Positions 16,163 to 24,295 of a stretch of DNA of 64,000 nucleotides are shown here, in pieces; position 1 is the first letter of the stretch, and each line of letters begins with the position of its first letter. Under the pieces are notes generated by a model. That model worked only from the letters and a program-made list of their open reading frames with translations, ran no database searches and was not told the origin of the DNA. The position numbers and the translations under genes are program-made. The stretch is from Lacticaseibacillus rhamnosus (GTDB taxonomy: Bacteria > Bacillota > Bacilli > Lactobacillales > Lactobacillaceae), in NCBI RefSeq assembly GCF_900636965.1, contig NZ_LR134331.1, forward strand, positions 1,674,001 to 1,738,000, read 5' to 3'.

Positions 16163-17383
16163 TTGAAAAAATGGATCTGGGGTTCAATCGGCGGGCTAAT
16201 CGTTTTAATTGTTGTGGGCATCGGTGGATGGTGGCTTTATGACCATTTTCATTATCAGCAACTAGTTGATCAGCCTGCTGACGTTAAAAAATGGGAAGCC
16301 GACCCACGCCCACTGCAATCTGAACAAACCGCCGTTAAGCGAATCAAAGAAATCCCCCAGTCGGCACAGTTAGGCAATCGGATCGCCAAGGGGACAAAGT
16401 TGGTTGTCATTCCCGGTCTGCGTGGCGCCTGGTCAATTAACGCCAAAACCAAACGCGCCGGCTTTGGCACAAACTGGGTCCCTCAAGGCGTTACCCAGTC
16501 AAAAGACAGCCTGTTCGTCAGTCTATACGATGGCGATCACAAGTTAAATTCGCTGATCTTGGAAATCAACAAAAAAACCGGTCGTTACCGTAAGTCGTTT
16601 ATTTTAAAGTCCAAAGCACACGTCGGCGGCATCACCTATGATCGCGAAAAAAAGCGGCTGTTATGGTCAGACGACAACTCCAAACTCGGTGGCGCCGGGA
16701 TTAGTTATGCCTCTCAACGAGCACTTGATGCGTATCAAGCTCAGGTTGAAAAAGCGCCTCTTGATTCCACACGCATCCCACTGCACTTGGCTAACCGGAC
16801 ATCGGCCATCACGCTTTATGATCACCAACTTGTTTTCGTCAAGTATGGCAAGAACGCCATTAATCGGTCGCTCATTGCTTTACCAGTGAACGATGACAAC
16901 CTCCCTGCTGCCATTACCGAAGCACAATTTAACCGCTTGATTCGTGACCTTATCCCGCAACTTGAAGGTAAAAACGATACCCAAAGTTTCCAAATCATTT
17001 CTAAGAAGCTCATGGATGACAAGATCATCAATTCCGTCAATGCAGGCTGGGATCGCATTCAAGGTATTGCCATTGCCAAGACCGGCCTCACCTTTGTCAG
17101 TCAATCAAATGGTGCCAAGCCCGGCAAAATCTGGATTCGTATTCCCCTTGATAAAAGTTGGTCTAAGCTGACCTTTGCCACGCCGAAATCCGGAGACAAA
17201 ATTATTAACGTTCCTAATTCGGTGGAAGAAATTAGTCTAAACGCGGATGACAGCCAGCTGGCCCTTATTTTTGAAAGTGGTGCCAAAGCCTATCGCGAAG
17301 AAGGCTCGTTCTGGAAACGCCCGCACTACATGGATCGTATCATGCTATTGCCCATCAGCGTCCAATCAAATACAAAGAAATGA
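16163..17383 (+). CDS. Membrane-anchored extracytoplasmic protein, beta-propeller-like, unknown function
   Basis: About 406 residues from a TTG at 16163 (MKKWIWGS); an in-frame GTG at 16154 is the alternative, but the AGGGG site fits the TTG better. One N-terminal hydrophobic segment (about 4-25, ending before WWLYDHFHY) predicts a signal anchor with the rest outside. The body has repeated strand-turn units such as VPQGVTQSKDSLFVSLYDG and SKAHVGGITYDREKKRLLWS, which look like blades of a beta-propeller (inference). No catalytic motif is recognised. A weak promoter (TTGACT at 16060) may serve it. It is the only gene between two intergenic stretches. Confidence 0.7.
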   Translation: MKKWIWGSIGGLIVLIVVGIGGWWLYDHFHYQQLVDQPADVKKWEADPRPLQSEQTAVKRIKEIPQSAQLGNRIAKGTKLVVIPGLRGAWSINAKTKRAGFGTNWVPQGVTQSKDSLFVSLYDGDHKLNSLILEINKKTGRYRKSFILKSKAHVGGITYDREKKRLLWSDDNSKLGGAGISYASQRALDAYQAQVEKAPLDSTRIPLHLANRTSAITLYDHQLVFVKYGKNAINRSLIALPVNDDNLPAAITEAQFNRLIRDLIPQLEGKNDTQSFQIISKKLMDDKIINSVNAGWDRIQGIAIAKTGLTFVSQSNGAKPGKIWIRIPLDKSWSKLTFATPKSGDKIINVPNSVEEISLNADDSQLALIFESGAKAYREEGSFWKRPHYMDRIMLLPISVQSNTKK

Positions 17384-17427
17384 CCTGATTATCGGCTTAT
17401 CGCTTCATGGCAAAATGCAAGGACCCG

Positions 17428-17456
17428 TTGACGGTCTATCCCGGTTCTCGTATACT
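17428..17456 (+). promoter_or_regulatory. Promoter of tRNA-Arg
   Basis: TTGACG (17428-17433), 17-bp spacer, TATACT (17451-17456), 12 bp before the tRNA. Confidence 0.8.
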
Positions 17457-17468
17457 TAATAGTGCTTT

Positions 17469-17542
17469 GTACCAGTAGCTCAGTTGGATAGAGCAACGGT
17501 CTTCTAAACCGTTTGTCCCGGGTTCGAATCCCGGCTGGTACA
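17469..17542 (+). tRNA. tRNA-Arg (anticodon TCT)
   Basis: 74 bases fold as a standard cloverleaf: acceptor GTACCAG/CTGGTAC with discriminator A, D arm with AGCTCAGTTGGATAGAGC, anticodon stem ACGGT/ACCGT with loop CTTCTAA (anticodon TCT, reads AGA), T arm CCCGG-GTTCGAA-CCGGG type. CCA is not encoded. It has its own promoter and terminator. tRNA 3' ends like this are common integration sites; see the repeat beyond it. Confidence 0.97.
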
Positions 17543-17572
17543 TTATTAAGGTAAAACGGGAAAAGCTAAGAC

Positions 17573-17601
17573 AAAAAAGCCTGAAGAATCAGGCTTTTTT
17601 T
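17573..17601 (+). terminator. Terminator after tRNA-Arg
   Basis: AGCCTGA and TCAGGCT pair, with AAAAA before and seven T after, 31 bp beyond the tRNA. Confidence 0.85.
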
Positions 17602-17626
17602 ACGTCGGAGAAAGCAGAAAAAAATT

Positions 17627-17699
17627 TTGTGACAGTGTCGTGACAGCGAGGCTTAAAAAGTCGGCTAAAATCGGCCATTCTGTCACAAGACTGTCACAA
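17627..17699. repeat. Near-perfect 20-bp inverted repeat behind tRNA-Arg
   Basis: TTGTGACAGTGTCGTGACAG (17627-17646) and CTGTCACAAGACTGTCACAA (17680-17699) are reverse complements at 18 of 20 positions, and each arm holds the TGACAG word twice. They enclose 33 bp. The position directly after a tRNA and its terminator suggests an attachment-site or integrase-binding remnant, but no integrase is nearby. Confidence 0.7.
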
Positions 17700-17747
17700 G
17701 ATCGCTGTACACCCTGCGACATAAGGTATACAACCGGTGCTTTTTTG

Positions 17748-19382
17748 TCATTTTTTCAACTGCAACGTATGATCAACCAACTCGTAAGTTTCAACTCCAA
17801 ACGCCTGCGCCAGTTCCGCATTATAATGATGAGCAACCTCGATCACCGTCACCGGCAAGGCATAAATAAGCTTATGAATCTTGTCGGCATTTGCCTGATC
17901 AAGGCTGGCAGAAATTTCGTCTAGTAAAAAGACCGGACTTTGTCGCAAGAGGCCGCGGGCAATCCCGATTCGTTGTGCCTGGCCGCCGGATAAATTGCTG
18001 CCGTTATCAACAATTTCAAAGTCAAGAATGCCAGTACCCAGTTCCTTATCCAGGCTCACCACCTGCAAGACCCGTAAAACGGCTTCATCGCTGTAATCCT
18101 GATACAAGGTGACATTATCCCGCAACGTACCACTAAACAGCCAAACGCTCTGTGAAACCAACACAAAGTCACCGGCATGCAGCGGCTTATTGTTAAATAA
18201 AACCGTTCCCTGCGCAGTGAGCTGACCAGTGATGGCTTTTAAAAGCGTTGATTTCCCCACTCCAGAAGGCCCGGTTACCAGAATCTTAGCATCCGGTTTA
18301 AGGTTCAAATTGACCGCGTCCAAAATTAAGTGCTGATCACGGACAACGGTGAGATTTTTGATTGTTAAATGGCCTTTAACGCTTTCAGGTTCAGCTAGCG
18401 TTACTGGTTTTTCATCTGCAATCGGTGCGGCAAATGCTTTAACGACCGGCAACTCGCGTAGTTGGCTCGTCCCGACAATCTGGCTTTGATACCCGCTCAG
18501 CCGACGAACGCCCCCTATCACTGAGTCAGCTGTCATTGTCAGCGTTACAATGACACTCGTGGTGACACCAAACCATCCCTGCGCCATAAACCAAAGTCCA
18601 ATGAACATCGGAAATAAAAATGATGCAATCGCAAACATCCAGGAAATAAACTGCATTGAATATTGAAAGTCATTCAACCGCTCGTAATCTTGTTCTTCTT
18701 TGGTCAGATGCTGACGAAAACGAGCGAAAAACGCTGGCCATGCTTTAAAGTTCAAAATATCCGTTCGTCCTTGAAATAGATCTTTCATATTCAGGACCAA
18801 CGCCGCATTTGCAGCCGACCACTTTTCTGAATTTTTAGCTAACCGGTTGCGACCAAAGTGACTCGGTAGCAGCGACAACGCCGAAATAAGCACATAAATC
18901 AAGCTTAAAATCGCATTGATCTTCACAATAAAGATAACCACTACAATCACACCAATAATTTCTTGAACCATATCCATAAGCGCAACAAAATAATTTTGCT
19001 CAATTTGCTTGCCGACGTTGGTGACTTGATTGATTGTGTCTGAAACCTCGGTTACCTTGGTGCCAGCTTCAGCCATTGACGTGGTAAAGTAGACGGTTTT
19101 CAGTGCCTGATTCAATATCCTAACAACGCGTTGTTTGATACGCAAATAAAGATACAGCGAAACATAAGTCACAAAATAGGCCCCTGTTGCCATTAACACG
19201 TAACGGCCAACAGTCCCCATATTATGGAAATCGATTTTAACCAACTGGCCGAACACCCAGCCGTTTAATATTGGCTCAAACGTACTCACAATGCCAACGA
19301 TCACCAGCACTACCATCAATGGAAACGGTAATTGTTTGATAACCCAACGCACACCAATCCGTTGTGCGTGATGATCCGCCAT
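17748..19382 (-). CDS. ABC transporter, fused permease and ATPase (exporter type)
   Basis: 544-residue half-transporter, expected to work as a homodimer because no partner is encoded next to it. An N-terminal membrane domain of about six helices (roughly 17-300) is followed by a nucleotide-binding domain: Walker A GPSGVGKST (near 370), signature LSGGQAQRIGIARG (near 464) and Walker B VFLLDEISASLD (near 487), with a C-terminal H in EVAHH as switch histidine. The substrate cannot be read from sequence. There is no peptidase domain, so it is not a bacteriocin processor. Confidence 0.88.
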   Translation of the reverse strand: MADHHAQRIGVRWVIKQLPFPLMVVLVIVGIVSTFEPILNGWVFGQLVKIDFHNMGTVGRYVLMATGAYFVTYVSLYLYLRIKQRVVRILNQALKTVYFTTSMAEAGTKVTEVSDTINQVTNVGKQIEQNYFVALMDMVQEIIGVIVVVIFIVKINAILSLIYVLISALSLLPSHFGRNRLAKNSEKWSAANAALVLNMKDLFQGRTDILNFKAWPAFFARFRQHLTKEEQDYERLNDFQYSMQFISWMFAIASFLFPMFIGLWFMAQGWFGVTTSVIVTLTMTADSVIGGVRRLSGYQSQIVGTSQLRELPVVKAFAAPIADEKPVTLAEPESVKGHLTIKNLTVVRDQHLILDAVNLNLKPDAKILVTGPSGVGKSTLLKAITGQLTAQGTVLFNNKPLHAGDFVLVSQSVWLFSGTLRDNVTLYQDYSDEAVLRVLQVVSLDKELGTGILDFEIVDNGSNLSGGQAQRIGIARGLLRQSPVFLLDEISASLDQANADKIHKLIYALPVTVIEVAHHYNAELAQAFGVETYELVDHTLQLKK

Positions 19383-19445
19383 TCAGTTCACATCCTTGTC
19401 CTTTAGTAACTTCAATCGGCAACTCGCAACTTTTAATCGTGTTGC

Positions 19446-21839
19446 TTAAATGCGAAACGGCAGGGTCAAGGTACTTTTGGCCAAATCCAGCTGATAATGG
19501 GTGACTTTTGTTGGCCGAATCGTTTGCGCCATATCAGCACCATGAATAATCAGTGCCAGTTGCCGCCCAGCCGGTAAGTGATAATGCGTTGGCTGCAAAT
19601 CGAGACTCACATGGAAAAACTGTCCGGGGGTGATGGTTTGAACTTCATACGCATTCTTTGGGTTTTGCAAATTAATATGACCCAGCGTGATCAATTTGCT
19701 TGGCGTTTCCTTATTGGCCGGTTTAAATTCAACAATATCCGTGGTCTTAAAATCAAATCCCAGCTGCAAGCCACTTGCCCCCACCGTTGCGGCATTTTCC
19801 TCAAAACGCTTGGCCTTGCCTAAATCAACCAGCCGCACACTGAGAATGCCGGTTGGCGCATCAACGGCTAGCGTTAACTCAAGATGCGGAATGCCTTCTA
19901 AGACCCGATCATGCTCTAGGACCGGCTGAGTCAACCACAGACGACTGTTAACATAGGCGCTATTAGGCGTAATAATTGCTTTTTCAAAACTTGCACTCGT
20001 ATCGTGTTGGGCCGTGAATGTTGCTGTCGCATGATCCGAAAATTGATCGGTTGCGCTTTCAAAATCAGTTTTCAAATTAGCCGTGGTTGTCACATGCTCT
20101 GCAGCTGGGTTCGCAAAGTCCGAATAAGCTGACCATGTCTGCGGTGTCACGTTATCCTGAACCAACACATTCGGCAAAACCTGCTCTGCCTGATTGGCAA
20201 CTCCTAACAATTCGTGAGTCAGCCAAAGATTCATCATGTCCAGAAAGTCCAAGGAACGAACATTGTGCACGTAGACATGCTGACCTTGATGCAGGATCAA
20301 CTTCTTTTGAATCGGTAAATCCGCAATTGCCTGCCAGAACCGAATGGCGTTCTTTGGTTTAACATTCCAATCATTTAGCCCGTGAATCAGGACCACATCC
20401 GCCTTGACATTAGCCGCGTTTTTTCGGTAATTCCGCGCGTCCCACCAAGCAGTATAAGCGCCCGTTGTCCGATCCTGATCCCGAGTCATTTGCGCCAGAT
20501 GCTGCTCCCAGGCCTTTTTAAGGCGAATCATATCGCCACCGGATTTTTGCCGTGAAAAAGTATCAACCGCCAATACGTCGGCATCTTCACCTTGATAGCC
20601 ACCCGGTGCCACAACGAGACCATTTTCGCGATAGTAATCATACCAACTCGAAATCCCGGCATCAGCAACAATTGTTTTCAAACCTTCAACGCCGGTGGTT
20701 GCCGCTGCAATGGCCAGTGTCGCCAGATAAGACTTACCGGTCATAGCCACTTTGCCACTCGACCACCACGCCTTAATTGCAACGCCATCCGTGCGATTGG
20801 TAAAAGCCCGGCGTTTACCCGTCAGCCATTCAATCACGGCAACTGCCCCATCTGTTTCTTCCGGTCCGCCAATTGTGCGAAAGCCATCCGAATAACGCGT
20901 CCCGACACCAGCTGAATAAACAACCGCAAATCCTCGCGCCAGAAAATAATCATTGAAGGCATATGGACTATTTTCCTCAGCGTATGCCGCTGCCTGTTTC
21001 GTCTCACCTGTCACCGGTCGCGCTGGCAGTTTTGGTTTGGAAGCCGGCGCTGCGGTGACTTCCGCTTTCGAAGCGCCATGTGGTTTAACCGCCAAGACCG
21101 TTTCCGGAACATGCGTCGCCGCGGTGACATCGTTGGTTCCATGAAAGTAAGGGTTAGCGGTAAAAAGCACCGGAACTTTCAGCCCGCGATCGGTGGCTTT
21201 GGGGCGATAAATCGTTGCCTCAAGCAGATCACGTTGGCCGTCGTGGTCAGAATCTACATCTGATTCGATCCAGACAACCTCCCGAACAGCTTGACGCGCA
21301 TCAAACACCTGTTGCACCTTGCCATTAAAGAGCAAATGAGCCGGTTGCGAACTTTGAGCCTGAAAATCCTTAAAAAAACCGCGATTGGCTAAATCATCCA
21401 GAAAGCTAACCAAGTGCTTGGTGCGCGTGGTCAGTAACAGGTAGCTGGCCTGAAGCAAATCAGCAGTATGTAGCAAATCATGCGCAACACTCGGTAGTTT
21501 TGTTACAGTCATAAATGAAATCGGATCGCTTAAATCAAAGTCCGAAAACGCCTCAAAGCCCAAGAGCTGTAGCGCAACATTGTAAAAGTCTGCCCGCTTC
21601 ATGTGAGTGGGCTTTGTCGCCAACCACTCAGCAAGATTTTGGTGTGAATTAACCGCAACTTGAGCAAACTTATCCTGTTGCGCCGCGGGTTGATATGCCT
21701 CAGGGAAAAAGGCTGCGTACATCGCAGCTGCAGTATCCGCAAAGGGTGCTTGCGGATCGGCGGGTAACCCAATGCGTGCGAGTTCCTTTAATTGTTGATC
21801 AATATCAGGCGTTAACCGAGCAAACTGGTTTAATTTCAT
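19446..21839 (-). CDS. pepX: Xaa-Pro dipeptidyl-peptidase PepX
   Basis: Serine peptidase (S15) releasing X-Pro dipeptides from casein-derived peptides; cytosolic in lactobacilli. It has 797 residues. A helical N-terminal domain precedes the alpha/beta-hydrolase core with nucleophile motif GKSYLA (Ser near 369), acid in HGLNDWNV and His in HQGQHVYVHN (near 521); a jelly-roll C-terminal domain ends the protein. GAGGAAGG precedes the ATG. Structured repeat copy A begins 49 bp upstream and may hold the promoter or be part of the 5' UTR. Confidence 0.96.
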   Translation of the reverse strand: MKLNQFARLTPDIDQQLKELARIGLPADPQAPFADTAAAMYAAFFPEAYQPAAQQDKFAQVAVNSHQNLAEWLATKPTHMKRADFYNVALQLLGFEAFSDFDLSDPISFMTVTKLPSVAHDLLHTADLLQASYLLLTTRTKHLVSFLDDLANRGFFKDFQAQSSQPAHLLFNGKVQQVFDARQAVREVVWIESDVDSDHDGQRDLLEATIYRPKATDRGLKVPVLFTANPYFHGTNDVTAATHVPETVLAVKPHGASKAEVTAAPASKPKLPARPVTGETKQAAAYAEENSPYAFNDYFLARGFAVVYSAGVGTRYSDGFRTIGGPEETDGAVAVIEWLTGKRRAFTNRTDGVAIKAWWSSGKVAMTGKSYLATLAIAAATTGVEGLKTIVADAGISSWYDYYRENGLVVAPGGYQGEDADVLAVDTFSRQKSGGDMIRLKKAWEQHLAQMTRDQDRTTGAYTAWWDARNYRKNAANVKADVVLIHGLNDWNVKPKNAIRFWQAIADLPIQKKLILHQGQHVYVHNVRSLDFLDMMNLWLTHELLGVANQAEQVLPNVLVQDNVTPQTWSAYSDFANPAAEHVTTTANLKTDFESATDQFSDHATATFTAQHDTSASFEKAIITPNSAYVNSRLWLTQPVLEHDRVLEGIPHLELTLAVDAPTGILSVRLVDLGKAKRFEENAATVGASGLQLGFDFKTTDIVEFKPANKETPSKLITLGHINLQNPKNAYEVQTITPGQFFHVSLDLQPTHYHLPAGRQLALIIHGADMAQTIRPTKVTHYQLDLAKSTLTLPFRI

Positions 21840-21888
21840 GTGAAAACCTTCCTCGTATATTTAAATTACTGACAAGTTCTTTATGAGA

Positions 21889-22012
21889 GTGAGCGCGAGC
21901 CAGCGCGTTCAGGGGCCGGAGTGTAAGTTGCCTTGGGCGTGATGGCCGGGCTTTGGCCAGTGTGCGACCAAGGTCCTTACACCCAGGCTCCTGCGCTGGG
22001 GAGCGCGTTATG
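21889..22012 (+). repeat. Structured intergenic repeat, copy A
   Basis: About 124 bp from GTGAGCGCG to GAGCGCGTTATG, related to copies at 48229 and 60584. It folds as one long interrupted hairpin: CCAGCGC/GCGCTGG, AGGGGCC/GGCTCCT, GTGTAAG/CTTACAC, CCTTGG/CCAAGG and an inner TGGCC/GGCCA. It is followed by a truncated second start (GTGAGCGCGACTCAGC, 22013-22028). It fills most of the 425-bp gap between pepX and glnA; the remainder (22030-22145) is AT-rich with no gene seen. Confidence 0.85.
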
Positions 22013-22149
22013 GTGAGCGCGACTCAGCACGTGTATGAACTTGACAAAGCACCAAGTTATAACAGCGTAAGATGAGAGAAATGTGATAAACACAGTGTAG
22101 CCATCTCATTTAGTGTTTTCAACTCTAAAAATATTTTAAATTAAATGCA

Positions 22150-22190
22150 AAAGAAGGCTTCAGACGTGTTTTTCTGTCTGAAGCCTTCTC
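22150..22190. terminator. Terminator after glnA
   Basis: A 14-bp perfect stem, AGAAGGCTTCAGAC and its complement, with a T-rich loop. On the minus strand it is followed by TTTTGC; it lies 75 bp beyond glnA. Confidence 0.8.
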
Positions 22191-22264
22191 AATATTGTTA
22201 AATGCTTGACTGTTTTAGCTAGCCAGCAGTTCGGGTGTCAACAACAGCTTTTGGGTGGCTGAAA

Positions 22265-23605
22265 TTAATATAATTCCAGGTATTGTTGCCGTTCCCATTC
22301 AGAAACCTGCTGACGATAAGCAGACCATTCGAGGTTCTTTGAATCCATAAAGCTTTGATACAAATGTTTACCCAGGGCAGCCTTGACCACGTCATCGGCC
22401 GCCAATGCTTTCAAGGCATTGTGCAGCGTTGATGGCAGGTCTTGAATATGGTTCGCTTTACGTTCGTCATCTTGCATCCGATAAATGTTACGGTCTACCG
22501 CTTCTTCCGGCTTCAACTGGTTCTTAACCCCGTCAAGACCAGCTTGAAGAATGGCAGCGATCGCTAAGTATGGATTGGCAGTCGGATCAACCGAGCGCAA
22601 TTCCAACCGGGTTGATAAGCCACGTGATTGCGGTACCCGAATGAGAGGTGACCGGTTCTTGCCAGACCAGGCAACATAAACCGGTGCTTCAAACCCAGGG
22701 ACTAACCGCTTGTAGGAGTTAACCGTTGGATTATTGATAGCAGTTAACGCATAGGCATGCCGCAACACACCGGCAAGAAAATGCATCGCCGTCTCACTCA
22801 ATTGATCGCCTGTATCCGGGTCAAAGAATGCATTGCCTTTGTCGTGGAAAAGACTCATGTTGATATGCATCCCGCTACCGTTGATACCATGAAGCGGTTT
22901 TGGCATGAAGGTTGCATACAAACCGTGTTTGCGGGCAATCGTTTTAACGACCAGTTTGAAGGTCTGAATATTATCAGCTGCTTCAAGTGCATCGGCATAC
23001 TTGAAATCAATTTCATGCTGACCAGGCGCAACTTCGTGATGAGATGCTTCGACTTCAAAGCCCATCTTTTCCAATTCAAGGACAATATCACGCCGGCAAT
23101 TTTCACCCATATCTAACGGGGCAAAATCAAAGTATGAACCACGATCATTCAAGTGCGTTGTCGGATTGCCGTCTTCATCTAATTTAAACAAGAAGAATTC
23201 TGGTTCAGGGCCAATATTAAAGGCTGTGAACCCGGCATCTTTCATTTCATTAACGACCCGAATCAAGTTATTCCGCGGATCGCCGCCAAAAGGTGTGCCA
23301 TCCGGACGGTGTACAGAGCAGATCAGGCGAGCAATCTTACCGTGATCATTCTCCCAAGGGAACAACAGCCAGGTGTTAAGATCCGGGTAAAGCAGCATAT
23401 CGCTTTCTTCGATTCGAACAAAACCGTCGATCGAGGAACCATCAAAGGTGATCTTGTTATTGAGCACCTTTTCCAATTGTGAAATCGGCACCTCGACGTT
23501 CTTAATGATCCCGTTAATGTCGGTAAACATCAGGCGTAAGAACAAAACATTTTCGTCCTTAACTGTCTGGCGGATCTCATCAGCGGTAATTGCTTTTCTT
23601 GCCAT
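22265..23605 (-). CDS. glnA: Glutamine synthetase, type I
   Basis: ATP-dependent ammonium assimilation to glutamine; dodecamer in the cytosol. The 446 residues match the GSI-alpha size of Bacillota (no adenylylation insert). Visible motifs are [17 protein letters not shown] (about 55-71), the ATP-site [12 protein letters not shown] and [19 protein letters not shown]. It is co-transcribed with glnR, 18 bp upstream, the standard autoregulated pair in which feedback-inhibited GlnA modulates GlnR. Confidence 0.97.
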   Translation of the reverse strand: MARKAITADEIRQTVKDENVLFLRLMFTDINGIIKNVEVPISQLEKVLNNKITFDGSSIDGFVRIEESDMLLYPDLNTWLLFPWENDHGKIARLICSVHRPDGTPFGGDPRNNLIRVVNEMKDAGFTAFNIGPEPEFFLFKLDEDGNPTTHLNDRGSYFDFAPLDMGENCRRDIVLELEKMGFEVEASHHEVAPGQHEIDFKYADALEAADNIQTFKLVVKTIARKHGLYATFMPKPLHGINGSGMHINMSLFHDKGNAFFDPDTGDQLSETAMHFLAGVLRHAYALTAINNPTVNSYKRLVPGFEAPVYVAWSGKNRSPLIRVPQSRGLSTRLELRSVDPTANPYLAIAAILQAGLDGVKNQLKPEEAVDRNIYRMQDDERKANHIQDLPSTLHNALKALAADDVVKAALGKHLYQSFMDSKNLEWSAYRQQVSEWERQQYLELY

Positions 23606-23623
23606 ATACGTGAACTCCTATCT

Positions 23624-23986
23624 TTAGTGTGATTGTCGGAAGCCAATGACGGGTCCTGGATCCGGGCTTTGATTCAGTCGGCTTTGATTCAGCAGTTCGT
23701 CCCGCAACACTTTCCGAACTTCTGCATCACTATCTTCACGGTGACGCGGATGTTTTAGCCGCTTGACATCAGCCAACGTAAAACCGTCAGCCATTTGACT
23801 GCGAATCTCAAGTAATTCGTCAACATCATTTAGCGAGTATGTTCGGTGATTACCGGCGTTGCGTTGTGGTTTGACCAACCCTTGAGTTTCATAATAACGA
23901 ATCTGACGGGCGGTCAAATCAGTCAACAACATAACTGTACCAATCGGCAAGACCGATCGCGTTCTCAGATCAGCGATCTCAGCCAT
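23624..23986 (-). CDS. glnR: Nitrogen regulator GlnR (MerR family)
   Basis: MerR-type repressor controlling glnRA and ammonium-related genes. The ATG at 23986 has GGAGG 6 bp upstream and gives 120 residues. Winged-helix DNA-binding domain at about 10-80 (LPIGTVMLLTDLTARQIRYYETQGLV, HRTYSLNDVDELLEI), then a short C-terminal tail expected to interact with glutamine synthetase. A matching operator lies upstream at 24048-24064. Confidence 0.94.
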   Translation of the reverse strand: MAEIADLRTRSVLPIGTVMLLTDLTARQIRYYETQGLVKPQRNAGNHRTYSLNDVDELLEIRSQMADGFTLADVKRLKHPRHREDSDAEVRKVLRDELLNQSRLNQSPDPGPVIGFRQSH

Positions 23987-24012
23987 AGGCATCCTCCTTT
24001 ACAACGATGTCA

Positions 24013-24040
24013 GCTTATCAAACCACTTAACACCTGTCAA
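24013..24040 (-). promoter_or_regulatory. Promoter of glnRA
   Basis: On the minus strand TTGACA (24040-24035) with a weak -10 (GATAAG or TAAGCT) 15-17 bp further on. The GlnR box lies 7 bp upstream of the -35. Confidence 0.6.
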
Positions 24041-24047
24041 CGCCACA

Positions 24048-24064
24048 TGTAAGGTTTTCTTACA
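24048..24064. promoter_or_regulatory. GlnR operator of glnRA
   Basis: TGTAA-N7-TTACA matches the known GlnR/TnrA box TGTNA-N7-TNACA exactly. Its location just upstream of the glnRA -35 supports autoregulation. Confidence 0.85.
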
Positions 24065-24237
24065 TTTATGGTTAAATTCGGTATATTTTTATTTTTCTTT
24101 TTAATCAGTTATAGACCAATAGCGAAATGTCAACGCGATAAAACTTCCCTTTTTCCGCTAAAATATTTAAGCACGTGCGAGGTAAGTTCGCTATCAGTAC
24201 CTTAGTTAAATTTTTTTGGGCCAGCCTCTAGGTATTT

Positions 24238-24266
24238 TTGGTCTCGGAAAGTATGATAACTATAGT
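24238..24266 (+). promoter_or_regulatory. Promoter of the ornithine decarboxylase gene
   Basis: TTGGTC (24238-24243), 17-bp spacer, TATAGT (24261-24266), 29 bp before the ATG. Confidence 0.6.
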
Positions 24267-24295
24267 CTGATCATTCTTGAAAGGAAGTTACTTCC

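Noticed and set aside
17627-17699. tRNA-adjacent inverted repeat as terminal repeats of an insertion sequence
   Set aside because: Only 33 bp lie between the arms, with no transposase or target duplication.
20087-20362. Several long frames opposite pepX
   Set aside because: Antisense frames produced by the base composition of pepX; no start signals.
21889-22012. Structured repeat as a terminator or a CRISPR unit
   Set aside because: No U tract at the hairpin base, and no regular repeat-spacer pattern; copies are tens of kilobases apart.
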